DNA from: Candidatus Bathyarchaeota archaeon A05DMB-2
GTDB taxonomy: Archaea > Thermoproteota > Bathyarchaeia > Bathyarchaeales > Bathycorpusculaceae
Length of the DNA: 64,000 bases
Direction: 5' to 3'
Assembly (NCBI GenBank): GCA_018475625.1
Contig: JAAKEZ010000006.1
Span: 62,001-126,000 of the forward strand
The notes beneath the pieces are model-generated. The model was not told the DNA's origin and did not search any database. It was given only the letters and a program-made list of their open reading frames with translations. Positions 25,865-34,167 of this stretch are shown here, piece by piece. A program made the translations under genes and the position numbers. Position 1 is the first letter of the stretch; every line of letters starts with the position of its first letter.

Positions 25865-26929
25865 TTAGCGTTTGCGTTTCTTAAAATAGACCAGCAAACC
25901 TATGCCGATAACAGCAACTGAAGCTATTGAAGTTGTAACAAGCGTTATTGGAAAAGGTTCTGAGGTTGAAGTTGATGATAGTGAAGGCAGAGGAAATAGT
26001 GACGGGTCAAAGGAAGTGGAAATAGGGCTTGCAAGCGGTGATTGGTCTGAGCTACTAATAGCGTCTGCAGCTATATCTTCGATGTTTTGATAGTTGTTAT
26101 CCCAATAATTATTATAGACTCTATTTTGAGCGCTTGCGGAAAGTGTTGCTCGGGGGTCGCCTTGGTAGAAAAGCCCAAAAACATTATTTATGAAATTGTT
26201 TTCAAAAATGTTGTTTTTAAAGTTGTTACCAGTTAAATAAAGCCCTGCACCGCCGTTGTTGGTTAGATTATTTCTGCTAATATTTGAGAATTTTAAATTA
26301 TCAATTTCTGCTCCGTGAAAGTGCCCTGAAACGTTATTGTATTCTATGTTAATAAAAAATGAATCTGTAATCCGAAAGCCAGGAGTATTTGAATTATCCC
26401 TAAATTCATTGCCTATTATAGTGCTATTAGTGCATGATGTCATAGAAATGCCAACGCCAACTCTATTAAGACTATTTTGAATAATTATTATGTTTGATGA
26501 ATTTGTGACGCTAATATCCGTGAAGAAATCAGTATAGCTGAAATTATTAACAAATCGTACATTATTGATAATTACATTGCTTCTATTTGAGATTTGGATC
26601 AATGGTGACCCAGTTCTCGGCTTCCATAATTGCTCATCTGAGGATGATAACATGAGTGAAAATCCGTTACCATCAAGCATTACATTATCTTTTTGAATTT
26701 CAATAGTATAGTTGAAGATGTCACCCTTGAGGACATACATGTTACCTGAGCGTTCAATCGGCAGCGTAGGTGGGTCTATATCGCCATTACTTTTAATATA
26801 GCCTTGGTTCATTGCTATTTTTTCAGGTAGATAGGGGTTTGCTTTTGTTAGGCTCGTAGATTCTGTTGCCATCAGCGTGGAAACTACCAGTAATGATATA
26901 AGCAATGACGTCAAGCCTTTTCCTTTCAT
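25865..26929 (-). CDS. Membrane-anchored beta-helix surface protein (NosD-like)
   Basis: A 354-residue exported protein. An N-terminal signal peptide (about 1-30, GLTSLLISLLVVSTLMA) precedes a right-handed beta-helix region (about 70-275) with many Asn-rich NosD-like turns such as NRSNVIINNVRFVNN and NSTIIGNEF. A Ser/Thr/Pro linker (about 288-322) leads to one membrane helix (VTTSIASVAVIGIGLLVYF) and a KKRKR end. It is therefore tethered outside the cell, likely glycosylated on its many NxS/T sites, and may bind or act on sugars. It is clearly AT-richer than its neighbours, which suggests transfer or rapid evolution. No catalytic residues can be named. Confidence 0.85.
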   Translation of the reverse strand: MKGKGLTSLLISLLVVSTLMATESTSLTKANPYLPEKIAMNQGYIKSNGDIDPPTLPIERSGNMYVLKGDIFNYTIEIQKDNVMLDGNGFSLMLSSSDEQLWKPRTGSPLIQISNRSNVIINNVRFVNNFSYTDFFTDISVTNSSNIIIIQNSLNRVGVGISMTSCTNSTIIGNEFRDNSNTPGFRITDSFFINIEYNNVSGHFHGAEIDNLKFSNISRNNLTNNGGAGLYLTGNNFKNNIFENNFINNVFGLFYQGDPRATLSASAQNRVYNNYWDNNYQNIEDIAADAISSSDQSPLASPISTSFDPSLFPLPSLSSTSTSEPFPITLVTTSIASVAVIGIGLLVYFKKRKR

Positions 26930-27003
26930 GATAATAAGCCCCTTTCTACTGCTTATTGCCTGTCTAATTATTGGGCTTTTTCCGCGGTAAAAGCGTTTTT
27001 GTA

Positions 27004-27049
27004 AAGGTTTCTTGACTAACCTCCCAATTCTTAGTCAAGGTTTCTTGAC
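27004..27049. repeat. CTTGAC half-site cluster: direct and inverted repeats
   Basis: AAGGTTTCTTGAC occurs at 27004-27016 and again at 27037-27049. CTTGACTAA (27011-27019) and TTAGTCAAG (27031-27039) form a perfect 9-bp inverted repeat. Together these give three CTTGAC/GTCAAG half-sites within 46 bases, in the 322-base divergent region between the surface-protein gene and the glycosyltransferase gene. It looks like a regulator binding site. The rest of that gap holds the G-run motif at 27124 and a TATA-like box near 27217; no gene is seen there. Confidence 0.5.
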
Positions 27050-27123
27050 AAGGCCTCTTCCAACCACTCAACACCAACGTATCACGTCCAACAACCCAAG
27101 TTCAACCTATAATCCAATCCTAT

Positions 27124-27139
27124 TTATAGAGGGGGGTAT
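27124..27139 (+). repeat. 16-bp G-run motif, copy 1
   Basis: TTATAGAGGGGGGTAT, followed by AGC. An identical 16-mer is at 42873-42888, also intergenic. It lies about 110 bases before the glycosyltransferase start. Function unknown; it could be a promoter-linked element. Confidence 0.5.
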
Positions 27140-27251
27140 AGCACCAGAGATCATATGGAATCAAATCATCCTGAAAAATAAGTGAAATCCATCCTGTTTG
27201 CCTGATAAAGGGGATAAGTAAAATAAATCTTGGCGCTTATTTGTGGGTATT

Positions 27252-28391
27252 ATGCGACTGATGCTTTGCTGTTCCGAACTCGGTTTAGGGCACGTATCCC
27301 GAATCATACCTTTAGGCAAAAAACTGCAGGAGAAAGGTCATGAACTTTTCTTTTTCTCTGGCGGCAAAGCCTATGAGCTTTTGCGGAAAGAGTTCAGGAA
27401 CGTTTACCACTGTACGCCCGTGGCTTGGTACGAGAACGCGCGCGGCATCGTCACCTCCGCGTCGCTCATCAACATCCTTTTTCCTCTGCCCGCGTACAAC
27501 CCTGAGAAAGCCACGTTCGAAGTCAAGAACAGTAGCGGTATGGAAACCATCCACCGCTACTACGACCTGCGATGTCACATCAGGAAAATCAAGCCTGACT
27601 TGCTCATTTCCGACGGGGACATGCATGCGCTCCGCCTTGCAAGCAGATGGCATATCCCCTCGGTTTACATTGCTAACATGGTTCGCCCGAGCTACGGTTT
27701 TTCTGCGTTGCTTAGCCCTGGCGAGCGCTTCATCGAACGCTACGTGAAGCAATGCGCACGGATAATTGTGCCTGACAACCCGCCGCCCTACACGGTTTCA
27801 GAGTATAACCTTGGCGATTTGGACGGCATGGGCGTCGGGGAAAAAGTTGATTTCGTCGGAAGCTTCCTCGACATCGCACCCATAGAAGGCGGAGAAGAGC
27901 ACATTTTCGCGCCCATCAGTGGACCGTTTGGAACAAGGGCGAGGCTGACGCAGATGATAATTCCCGTGCTTGAAAAACTTGAAACCAAGAGCATAGTCAG
28001 CTTAGGCGTGCCTGGCACGAGAAGAACTGGCAAAACAGGCAACTGCGAGATATACACATGGCTAACCGCCGCAGAGCGGCAGGATTACGTCAGAAATGCC
28101 AAGCTGATGATTTTCAGCGGGGGTCATGCCACATGCTTTGAAACCATAAAGTACGGGAAACCGAGTGTCTGTATTCCCACGCAGCCAGAGCAGTTGGGCA
28201 ATGCTGCGAAGCTCCAGAACTTGGGCTGCTCAATAACTGCGAAGAACAAGAACGAGCTGCGGGTGGCGATTCAGAAAATCGAAGAAAACATGGAGTTTTA
28301 CAGGCGGAATGTTGCCGTGCTTAACGCGGTTTCCAACAGGTTCCAGGGGTTAGACCACGCTGTGGAAATCATCGAGAATGCTGTGAAATAG
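27252..28391 (+). CDS. Glycosyltransferase, MurG/UGT-like (GT-B fold)
   Basis: A 379-residue GT-B type glycosyltransferase. The N-terminus LMLCCSELGLGHVSRIIPLG is the usual acceptor-side loop, and the C-terminal LMIFSGGHATCFETIKYGKP followed by PSVCIPTQPEQLGNAAKLQ is the nucleotide-sugar binding signature of this group. No signal or membrane helix is seen, so it works at the cytoplasmic face. A TATA-like box near 27217-27226 would allow an almost leaderless start at ATG 27252; GTG 27243 is an alternative. Its neighbour is a surface protein, so surface or lipid glycosylation is plausible. Substrate unknown. Confidence 0.8.
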   Translation: MRLMLCCSELGLGHVSRIIPLGKKLQEKGHELFFFSGGKAYELLRKEFRNVYHCTPVAWYENARGIVTSASLINILFPLPAYNPEKATFEVKNSSGMETIHRYYDLRCHIRKIKPDLLISDGDMHALRLASRWHIPSVYIANMVRPSYGFSALLSPGERFIERYVKQCARIIVPDNPPPYTVSEYNLGDLDGMGVGEKVDFVGSFLDIAPIEGGEEHIFAPISGPFGTRARLTQMIIPVLEKLETKSIVSLGVPGTRRTGKTGNCEIYTWLTAAERQDYVRNAKLMIFSGGHATCFETIKYGKPSVCIPTQPEQLGNAAKLQNLGCSITAKNKNELRVAIQKIEENMEFYRRNVAVLNAVSNRFQGLDHAVEIIENAVK

Positions 28392-28402
28392 CTGCGCCAG
28401 AC

Positions 28403-29029
28403 TCATTCTCCGCTGAGGTGTACGCGTTTGACTTCGCCATTCGGAGTTTCTTCTTCGAAGATTATGGCGTGGAACTTGTAGATTTTGACGTCTTTCGTCA
28501 GCCACGCGTCCATGGGCAACCCGGCTTTGGCGCAGCTTTGGCAGAGGAATTCTTCTTCGCACCAGCCCCATTCCACGGGCACCTGAGGCAGGAGCAGTCC
28601 TTTGTAGTAGCCTTTTTCGATGATTAATCCGTCTTCGCCGACCTTGACTTTCTTGAGGTACTCTTTTGAGTTTTCAACCTCTATCTTTTCAGGTGGGGTG
28701 AGCACGCTGACTTCAAAAACCACTTTGCTGAGTTCGCTTAGCACGAGCGGATAGAACCTTGGGTCTTGGGTTGCCGCGTTTATGGCTGAATCAATAACTG
28801 CCTCCACCAGAGGATTAGTTGGATAAGGGTATCCGATGCAGCCGCGGAGCTGTTTCTCCGCATTTTTGAAGCTGTTTATGGTGACGAAGACGCCGCAGCG
28901 CTCCTGAAGTTTCGCAGGAGTGTTTTCTGGCGGAGTGATGGTTTTCCTTGTTTCCAAGTACTCTTCCACCGCGTTCCGTGCAAGTTTGATTAGGAATCTT
29001 CCTTCTTCCAAGTTTAACTCAAACGTCAA
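28403..29029 (-). CDS. AMMECR1 family protein
   Basis: A 208-residue member of the AMMECR1 domain family, conserved from archaea to human but of unknown biochemical function. The hallmark LRGCIGYPYPTNPLVEAV is present, along with CGVFVTI before it and the FEVSVLTPPEKIEV strand block. The TTG start at 29029 has GGAGG 7 bases upstream. It faces the glycosyltransferase gene and follows the proteasome gene in the same direction with about 58 bases between. Confidence 0.9.
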   Translation of the reverse strand: MTFELNLEEGRFLIKLARNAVEEYLETRKTITPPENTPAKLQERCGVFVTINSFKNAEKQLRGCIGYPYPTNPLVEAVIDSAINAATQDPRFYPLVLSELSKVVFEVSVLTPPEKIEVENSKEYLKKVKVGEDGLIIEKGYYKGLLLPQVPVEWGWCEEEFLCQSCAKAGLPMDAWLTKDVKIYKFHAIIFEEETPNGEVKRVHLSGE

Positions 29030-29087
29030 GTTGTTTCCTCCTAAGCGCAGTTGCCTGCGGCTCAGTCAGTGTGGGTAGAGGTTTGGG

Positions 29088-29726
29088 TTAGAATTTTATG
29101 GTTTCTTCAGCTAGTCCTTCCTTGGTTATTATCAGGAAGTCTATGCCGTCTCCGCTCATGGCGTCTCTGCTTATTGCTGATTTTATAGCTCTGGTCACCA
29201 GCTTCTTTGCCTCTTCTACACTCATCCCTTCCTTGTAGCCTTCTTCGAGGACACCCATGGCTATTTCTGTTCCTGAACCCACTGCTGCATACTTGTCTGG
29301 TATCAGCGACCCCAGAACGTCTAGCACGAAAAGCGAGGCGCCTTCGTCGTCTAAGCCGCCTACGATTGTCTGCGTTATTAGCGGCGCATATCGGCGGTTG
29401 AAGAGTATGTTTGCCATGAGTTTTGACGCGGCGCGGACTGTGATTGGTCTGCCAACGTCCATGTTGAACAGTTCAGCTTGGGCTTCCACTTCTTTGGCTA
29501 GGATTTGCATGTCGCCGACGAGTCCCGCGCAGGCTGCGCCTATGCAATCGGTTATTCTGAAGACTTTTTTGCCGCCTTTGCTGGCGACGAAGTAGCCGTA
29601 TGTCACGCGTTTTTCAGCGGCTAAGACCACGCCGTCGGCGCAGACGACTCCGATTGTGGTGGCACCGGGAATCCAAGCTAAACCGTTTTGTTGCGCTTGA
29701 GGTGGCTGGGAACCGTAACCTTCCAT
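29088..29726 (-). CDS. psmB: Proteasome beta subunit, probably non-catalytic
   Basis: A 212-residue 20S core beta-type subunit: DGVVLAAEKRVTYG, the long GAACAGLVGDMQILAKEVEAQ block and the C-terminal SRDAMSGDGIDFLIIT are typical. The usual processing site is G followed by TTTVG; here the site reads PGATTIGVV, so Ala occupies the position of the nucleophile Thr1 when aligned to the conserved downstream E17-K/R pair. Crenarchaea carry such inactive beta subunits next to an active one. ATG 29726 has AGGTGA upstream; the frame opening at 29765 is too long. An active partner should be elsewhere in the genome. Confidence 0.92.
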   Translation of the reverse strand: MEGYGSQPPQAQQNGLAWIPGATTIGVVCADGVVLAAEKRVTYGYFVASKGGKKVFRITDCIGAACAGLVGDMQILAKEVEAQAELFNMDVGRPITVRAASKLMANILFNRRYAPLITQTIVGGLDDEGASLFVLDVLGSLIPDKYAAVGSGTEIAMGVLEEGYKEGMSVEEAKKLVTRAIKSAISRDAMSGDGIDFLIITKEGLAEETIKF

Positions 29727-29895
29727 GGTTTTCACCTTTTCTCGTTGATATACGCAAGACAACATATTAAGGTTACTTATAAGCGCTCTACAGCCTGTTT
29801 ATGCGTTTTTGCCTTGCCTAAACGCTAACCGAGTTATTCGATGAATGATAGATTATTAGGCTTCACGCTGCATATTTCAAATCAAATGGTGGAAA

Positions 29896-30042
29896 ATGAG
29901 CGAAGCTAAACCCGTCAGATGCCAGAAATGCGGGAAACTTTTAAGCTACGTAACTGTGCTCGCGAAAGGTTTGCGCTTCCAGCAGCCTCTCAAAGACGTC
30001 GAGATAATCGCCATCTGCATGGATTGCACACAGAAGAAGTAG
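29896..30042 (+). CDS. Small zinc-ribbon protein, 48 residues
   Basis: ATG 29896 to TAG 30042 encodes 48 residues with two CxxC knuckles: CQKCGKLLSY near the start and CMDCTQKK at the end, separated by about 28 residues. This is a compact treble-clef or zinc-ribbon pattern. GGTGGAA lies just upstream as a ribosome site. It stands alone between the proteasome promoter and the MGMT gene. It resembles small archaeal zinc-finger proteins of unknown function. Confidence 0.65.
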   Translation: MSEAKPVRCQKCGKLLSYVTVLAKGLRFQQPLKDVEIIAICMDCTQKK

Positions 30043-30120
30043 CCCTAAACTCTGAGCCGAGGAAAACTGCACAAGGTTTTAACGCTTAATACGCTTATCA
30101 ATGCATGGCTGTGACAGAGT

Positions 30121-30708
30121 ATGATAGGTGTTTACGCCAAAAAAATCGACGACGTTTGGTTCGGGGTTGCTTGTGATGAGCACAGGGTTTTCGGCACCTC
30201 ATTCGCCTCCACCGAAAACGGGGCGCTTGCTGGGCTTCTGCAAGGCTTGCCTTTCAACGTTCCTTTCCAAGTTTTCTCGGAGCCATCCGCTCTGGCAGAA
30301 CGCGTTCTCGCAGTCGTGAAAAGTATCTATGAGGACAGGGATGCAGCTCAAAACTTCCCGTTAGCCACTGAGCATCTGCCAGCTTACACTCGTCGAGTGC
30401 TCGAAACGGCATCCGCCATCCCAGTTGGTTACGTGGCGACTTACGGTTCCGTTGCCAAGGCAGCAGGCGGCGGCGCGAGAGCGGTTGGCAACGTCATGGC
30501 TCGGAACCCCTTCGCTCCGATTGTTCCTTGCCACAGGGTGGTCAGCGCTGCGTTCGGGTTGGGCGGTTACGGCGGCGGTTTAGACATGAAACATGCGTTT
30601 TTGGTTCGTGAAAAACGAGGGTTCACGGCGCCCCGGAGTATTCAGGTTGGCGACGGCGAACTGCAGGTTTTTCCAGTTGAGTTCGTGCTGAGAAAGCTCA
30701 AAGAATAA
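30121..30708 (+). CDS. ogt: Methylated-DNA-protein cysteine methyltransferase (MGMT)
   Basis: Repairs O6-alkylguanine by moving the alkyl group to its own cysteine. The 195-residue protein has the helix-turn-helix IPVGYVATYGSVAKAAG with the arginine finger region ARAVGNVMARNP and the active-site IVPCHRVV. The N-terminal domain (1-95) is poorly conserved, as usual. ATG 30121 sits about 30 bases after an AT-rich box. The last 20 residues extend past the usual end. Confidence 0.92.
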   Translation: MIGVYAKKIDDVWFGVACDEHRVFGTSFASTENGALAGLLQGLPFNVPFQVFSEPSALAERVLAVVKSIYEDRDAAQNFPLATEHLPAYTRRVLETASAIPVGYVATYGSVAKAAGGGARAVGNVMARNPFAPIVPCHRVVSAAFGLGGYGGGLDMKHAFLVREKRGFTAPRSIQVGDGELQVFPVEFVLRKLKE

Positions 30709-30768
30709 GTTGTTGGACAAGTCTTTATCAGTCCGACTTCAATATAGAACGGATGAGAAGGCGTCTTA

Positions 30769-31599
30769 ATGGAAAATCGAACTGATTGGTTGAGTATTCT
30801 TCTGCAGTGCAAAGACAAAGTCAAAACCAGCATACAGCCGCACCTGAAGGCTCGAAGGGAACCGCCACCTGATTTGGGTGTGGGCGCTGGCGGTGACCCG
30901 ATTAAGCTGGTGGATTTGGCTGCGGAAAAAGCCATTGTGAAGATTCTTCAGCAAAACGACGTTTCGTTCACGCTCATAAGCGAGGAGTCCGGCGTGAAAA
31001 AGTTTGGTGCAGCGCCAGCTCAGTGTTATGTGACAGTTGACCCGATAGACGGCACTAACAATCTTGTCCGCGGGCTTCCCTTTTATGCCACATCCATAGC
31101 GGTGTCCACCGCGCCTGTTTTGTCCTCGGTTTACGTGGGTTTGGTGGCAGACCTCCATCATGATACTACGTACACCGCACTGGCAGGTGAAGGCGCTTAC
31201 TGCGACGGCGAAAAAATAGCTTCTTCCACAGCGGTATCTCTGGACGATGCGATGATTGGTTTAGACTTAAACACTTACAGAGTCGCTGAAATCGCGTCTC
31301 AGTTGACCAGCCTTATCCAGCACACAAAGCACATCAGGCATTTCGGCGCCAACGCGCTTGAACTGTGCTATGTGGCAGCAGGCTTAACAGACGCTTTCGT
31401 TGACGTCCGCGGCAAACTCCGAGCAACCGATGTGGCAGCGGGCGTTCTCATACTGCGAGAGGCAGGCGGAGTTGTCACCACACCTCAAGGCGAAGCGCTT
31501 GAAGTCAAGCTGGACGCCAAAGAAAAAGTCAATTTCGTAGCCTCTGGAAACGCGCAGATTCACAAAACCATTCTCGGCTTGGTAAAACCCAAATGTTGA
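30769..31599 (+). CDS. Inositol monophosphatase / archaeal FBPase family
   Basis: Mg-dependent sugar or inositol phosphatase, 276 residues. Metal ligands are visible: E in LISEESGV, the DPIDGTNNLVRG motif, and the C-terminal GKLRATDVAAGVLILREAGG. Archaeal members often act on both inositol 1-phosphate and fructose 1,6-bisphosphate; which one applies here cannot be read. It overlaps the following phosphoesterase gene by 7 bases, so the two are co-translated. Confidence 0.88.
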   Translation: MENRTDWLSILLQCKDKVKTSIQPHLKARREPPPDLGVGAGGDPIKLVDLAAEKAIVKILQQNDVSFTLISEESGVKKFGAAPAQCYVTVDPIDGTNNLVRGLPFYATSIAVSTAPVLSSVYVGLVADLHHDTTYTALAGEGAYCDGEKIASSTAVSLDDAMIGLDLNTYRVAEIASQLTSLIQHTKHIRHFGANALELCYVAAGLTDAFVDVRGKLRATDVAAGVLILREAGGVVTTPQGEALEVKLDAKEKVNFVASGNAQIHKTILGLVKPKC

Positions 31600-32438
31600 A
31601 GCTATTGCTGCCTCACCCTGCCGCGCTCATAAAAACGGGTAAAACAGAAACACTGGTCATCGCCGACCCTCACTTGGGATGGGAGCTGGCGTTACAGGAA
31701 AAGGGTATCCATGTTCCAAGCCAGACTCCGAGGATTCTACAGAAACTGGTCACGCTGCTTTCTGAGCAGAAGCCCGATGCGCTCGTGATTCTTGGCGACG
31801 TCAAGTACACCGTTGTCACCACAGAAGCCGGCGAGTGGCATGATATACCAGAGTTCTTCACTGAGCTCCGAAACCAAGTAAGCAACATAGCCATAGTGCG
31901 AGGTAACCACGACGCCAACCTTGAACCCCTGCTGCCAGAAAACATCCGGATGCTGCCAGCCACAGGCACAATCATAGGCGACGTAGGTTTGTTTCACGGT
32001 CACAAGTGGCCATCTCCCGCGCTTCTGGGCTGCAAGACGCTGGTCATGGGGCACCTTCACCCCGTCGTGGTGTTCTGTGACCCAGCAGGCTTCAAGATGA
32101 CGCAGCAGGTGTGGATGAAAGCCACCTGCGACACCAAAGCCTTAGCTAAGGTTCTCTTGCAGAAGCACGGCGTGAAGGTTGAGGGTACGGTTGAGGCGAC
32201 ACTTCAGAAACATTACAAGGTCAAGCCTAAGGCGACGCAGATTTTCATGATGCCCAGCTTCAACGACTCCCTCGGCGGCAGACCTGTAAACGAGACACGA
32301 AGGCGCAAGCAGCAGCTCGGTAGCGAAGCGCTCATCGGGCCAGTCTTGCAGTCGAAAGCTGTGGAAGTTGACAACGCAGAGCTGTATCTCCTAGATGGCA
32401 CCTATCTGGGAACGTTAAACCAGCTTAGGAGACTGTAA
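31593..32438 (+). CDS. Calcineurin-like metallophosphoesterase (COG1407)
   Basis: A 281-residue two-metal phosphoesterase with all five motifs: IADPHLGWE, VILGDVKYT, VRGNHDANL, GLFHGHKW and MGHLHPVVV. This matches the archaeal COG1407 family, sometimes found next to Lhr helicases and proposed to act on nucleic acids or nucleotides. No helicase is adjacent here. Start ATG 31593 overlaps the upstream gene by 7 bases. Confidence 0.88.
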   Translation: MLKLLLPHPAALIKTGKTETLVIADPHLGWELALQEKGIHVPSQTPRILQKLVTLLSEQKPDALVILGDVKYTVVTTEAGEWHDIPEFFTELRNQVSNIAIVRGNHDANLEPLLPENIRMLPATGTIIGDVGLFHGHKWPSPALLGCKTLVMGHLHPVVVFCDPAGFKMTQQVWMKATCDTKALAKVLLQKHGVKVEGTVEATLQKHYKVKPKATQIFMMPSFNDSLGGRPVNETRRRKQQLGSEALIGPVLQSKAVEVDNAELYLLDGTYLGTLNQLRRL

Positions 32439-32590
32439 AGAGGTCAAGCACTCAAAACATTTTTTCGCAGCATTACAATTCCATCGGCATCTACCTTTAA
32501 ATAAGGGAGTGGTATAGAGAAAATCGCGCGTCAGTTTAGGTCAAAAAAGTTATGAGTTTTAATGATTACCTTATTAGCGTTGTTTATGGT

Positions 32591-33535
32591 TTAGGAGTTT
32601 TCGTTGTCTACGACCTGTTCTGACGAGTTCCAAACATCTTCAATCAGATTCTGCAAGTCCTTCAGCACTAAGGCCAATTTTTCACCTTTATCGGTCAAGC
32701 CATATGCTTTCGGAGTTTTCCTCGTGAACACGAGCTTTTTCCCTTTCAGCCCTCTCAGGTATTTGTAGATTCTCCTCATTGAAAGTTTTGCTTTTTCAGC
32801 CAGTTTCTTGGCGGAAATTCCCTCGCTAGGGATACTGTCATAGACTTTACGTTCGGTTGAAGAAAGCGTTTCTTTAGCTGGGTCCCGTTTTGACCTGAAG
32901 AAGAATACGTACTCCCTTTCTTCGGGAGTTTCTATCAACCCCACCGTTTTCAGCCGTTTCAGTATACGTGAAGCATTTTTCGGCGAGATTAAGGCTTCCA
33001 CTTCTTCGAAGGTTTTGGGTCCAGGCAGCAAAGCGCTGAGAAGCGTTTCTTCGTAGCATTCGGAGTGTGCTGGCAAAACATTGGCGAACTCGGGAAAACC
33101 TCCAAGCACCTCGGTGAGTCTACCTCCGAACGTGGTAGCATAGTATTGGTCTTGGGTCTCAGCGGCAAGCCCAACTTCCATCAGCGGACGCAGGTACTCT
33201 TTGTTGATTGTGTCTTGGCTGTGCACACGTCCTCCTCTTTTGAGTTCCTGTTGAATTTGGCTTACGCTGTACCGTCCTTTAACGATAGCTTTCAGGATAT
33301 GCAGTCGCGTCTCGTTTTTCAGGACGTTGAAAAGGTTTTTCACGAAATCTGGGTTGTCCATGGTTTCGCGGAGTTGTCTCAGTTCATTTTTGAGTTTCCA
33401 GACGTTGCAGCGTGTTATGCATTCAAGCGGGTTTAGGGGAGCGCAATTTCGGCATTCAGCATCTAGAGACCTTAGCATTTCTGTCAGGTGGCTGTTTCTT
33501 TCTATGCCTCCAGCCGTTGGCATCGCACTTCTCAT
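32591..33535 (-). CDS. Two-winged-helix regulator with N-terminal Cys cluster
   Basis: A 314-residue predicted transcription regulator. Residues 28-43 hold four cysteines (AECRNCAPLNPLECITRC), which could bind a metal or Fe-S cluster. A first ArsR-like winged helix follows at about 65-140 (NETRLHILKAIVKGRYSVSQ) and a second at about 225-290 (ISAKKLAEKAKLSMRRIYKY). No membrane segment. It is divergent from the COG2522-type gene, and three phased palindromes lie between them. ATG at residue 5 is an alternative start. The effector is unknown. Confidence 0.75.
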   Translation of the reverse strand: MRSAMPTAGGIERNSHLTEMLRSLDAECRNCAPLNPLECITRCNVWKLKNELRQLRETMDNPDFVKNLFNVLKNETRLHILKAIVKGRYSVSQIQQELKRGGRVHSQDTINKEYLRPLMEVGLAAETQDQYYATTFGGRLTEVLGGFPEFANVLPAHSECYEETLLSALLPGPKTFEEVEALISPKNASRILKRLKTVGLIETPEEREYVFFFRSKRDPAKETLSSTERKVYDSIPSEGISAKKLAEKAKLSMRRIYKYLRGLKGKKLVFTRKTPKAYGLTDKGEKLALVLKDLQNLIEDVWNSSEQVVDNENS

Positions 33536-33624
33536 CTGCTCTTTTCCTTTACTTTGAGGACGGTGCCGTGACGGGTAAAGGAGTGAGAGATTGGGTGCGA
33601 AAATTTTTGGTTGTTGTTCCCGTC

Positions 33625-33680
33625 ATGACACACGTCATAAAACACATGACACACGTCATAAAACACATGACACACGTCAT
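33625..33680. promoter_or_regulatory. Three phased palindromic operators
   Basis: ATGAC-ACAC-GTCAT occurs three times, at 33625-33638, 33646-33659 and 33667-33680, exactly 21 bp apart (two helical turns), separated by AAAACAC. The last copy abuts a TATA element (TTTATATAC, about 33682-33690). It lies in the divergent region between two predicted regulators, so one or both are expected to bind here, with cooperative binding on one DNA face. Confidence 0.75.
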
Positions 33681-33681
33681 A

Positions 33682-33690
33682 TTTATATAC
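33682..33690 (+). promoter_or_regulatory. TATA box for the COG2522-type regulator
   Basis: TTTATATAC lies directly next to the third operator palindrome and about 40 bases before GTG 33725. A bound regulator at the third palindrome would cover the TFB recognition site, suggesting control of this promoter. Confidence 0.6.
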
Positions 33691-33724
33691 GTTTTCCCAA
33701 ATAATAGCTAAATTTGGTGGAAAA

Positions 33725-34105
33725 GTGCTGCTTCCCTGCGAAGTCGGAGTAAAGACAGTTTTGCCCGCGGTAAAAGCCCTCATGGCAAGAACAATCGTGG
33801 AGAAGCATGGAATGAAAGAAAAACAAGCCGCAGAGATCCTCGGCTTATCCCAATCCGCAGTAAGCAGATACGTCACCAAGGGCAGAGGAAACATCATAAC
33901 ACTCGAAAACGTGCCAGAAGTAGGGCAACTCATAGACAAGATGACCACCTTTCTAATCTTCGAACCCCACAAAAAGAAGGAAATTCTCGAACTCTTCTGC
34001 GCCACCTGCGAAACAATCCGAAAAAAAGGGCTAATGTGCCAGCTCTGCAAGGAGAAGATGAACAAGAACTGGGCGGAATCATGCACCTTCTGTAACTCAA
34101 CGTAA
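33725..34105 (+). CDS. XRE-type HTH regulator with Cys-rich C-terminus (COG2522-like)
   Basis: A 126-residue DNA-binding protein. The HTH is clear at about residues 30-60 (KEKQAAEILGLSQSAVSRYV). The C-terminal third has three CxxC pairs (CATC, CQLC, CTFC), a likely metal or Fe-S site, as in COG2522 proteins. The GTG start has GGTGG 4 bases upstream. It is preceded by the three palindromes and a TATA box and is followed by HtrA in the same direction after 62 bases. Likely a redox or metal-sensing regulator; inference. Confidence 0.8.
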   Translation: MLLPCEVGVKTVLPAVKALMARTIVEKHGMKEKQAAEILGLSQSAVSRYVTKGRGNIITLENVPEVGQLIDKMTTFLIFEPHKKKEILELFCATCETIRKKGLMCQLCKEKMNKNWAESCTFCNST

Positions 34106-34167
34106 CTGAGGAGCATTGAAAGCTTATTAAAAACGACGCCAAAGTATGTTCCGAGGCGAAAACATAA

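Noticed and set aside
33625-33680. Possible CRISPR-like short repeat array
   Set aside because: The repeats are 21 bp head to tail without unique spacers and sit at a promoter; they are operators.
33532-34116. Long minus-strand open frame of about 194 residues
   Set aside because: It runs opposite to the HTH/COG2522-type gene and contains the operator repeats; its residues are low-complexity and no family is recognised.
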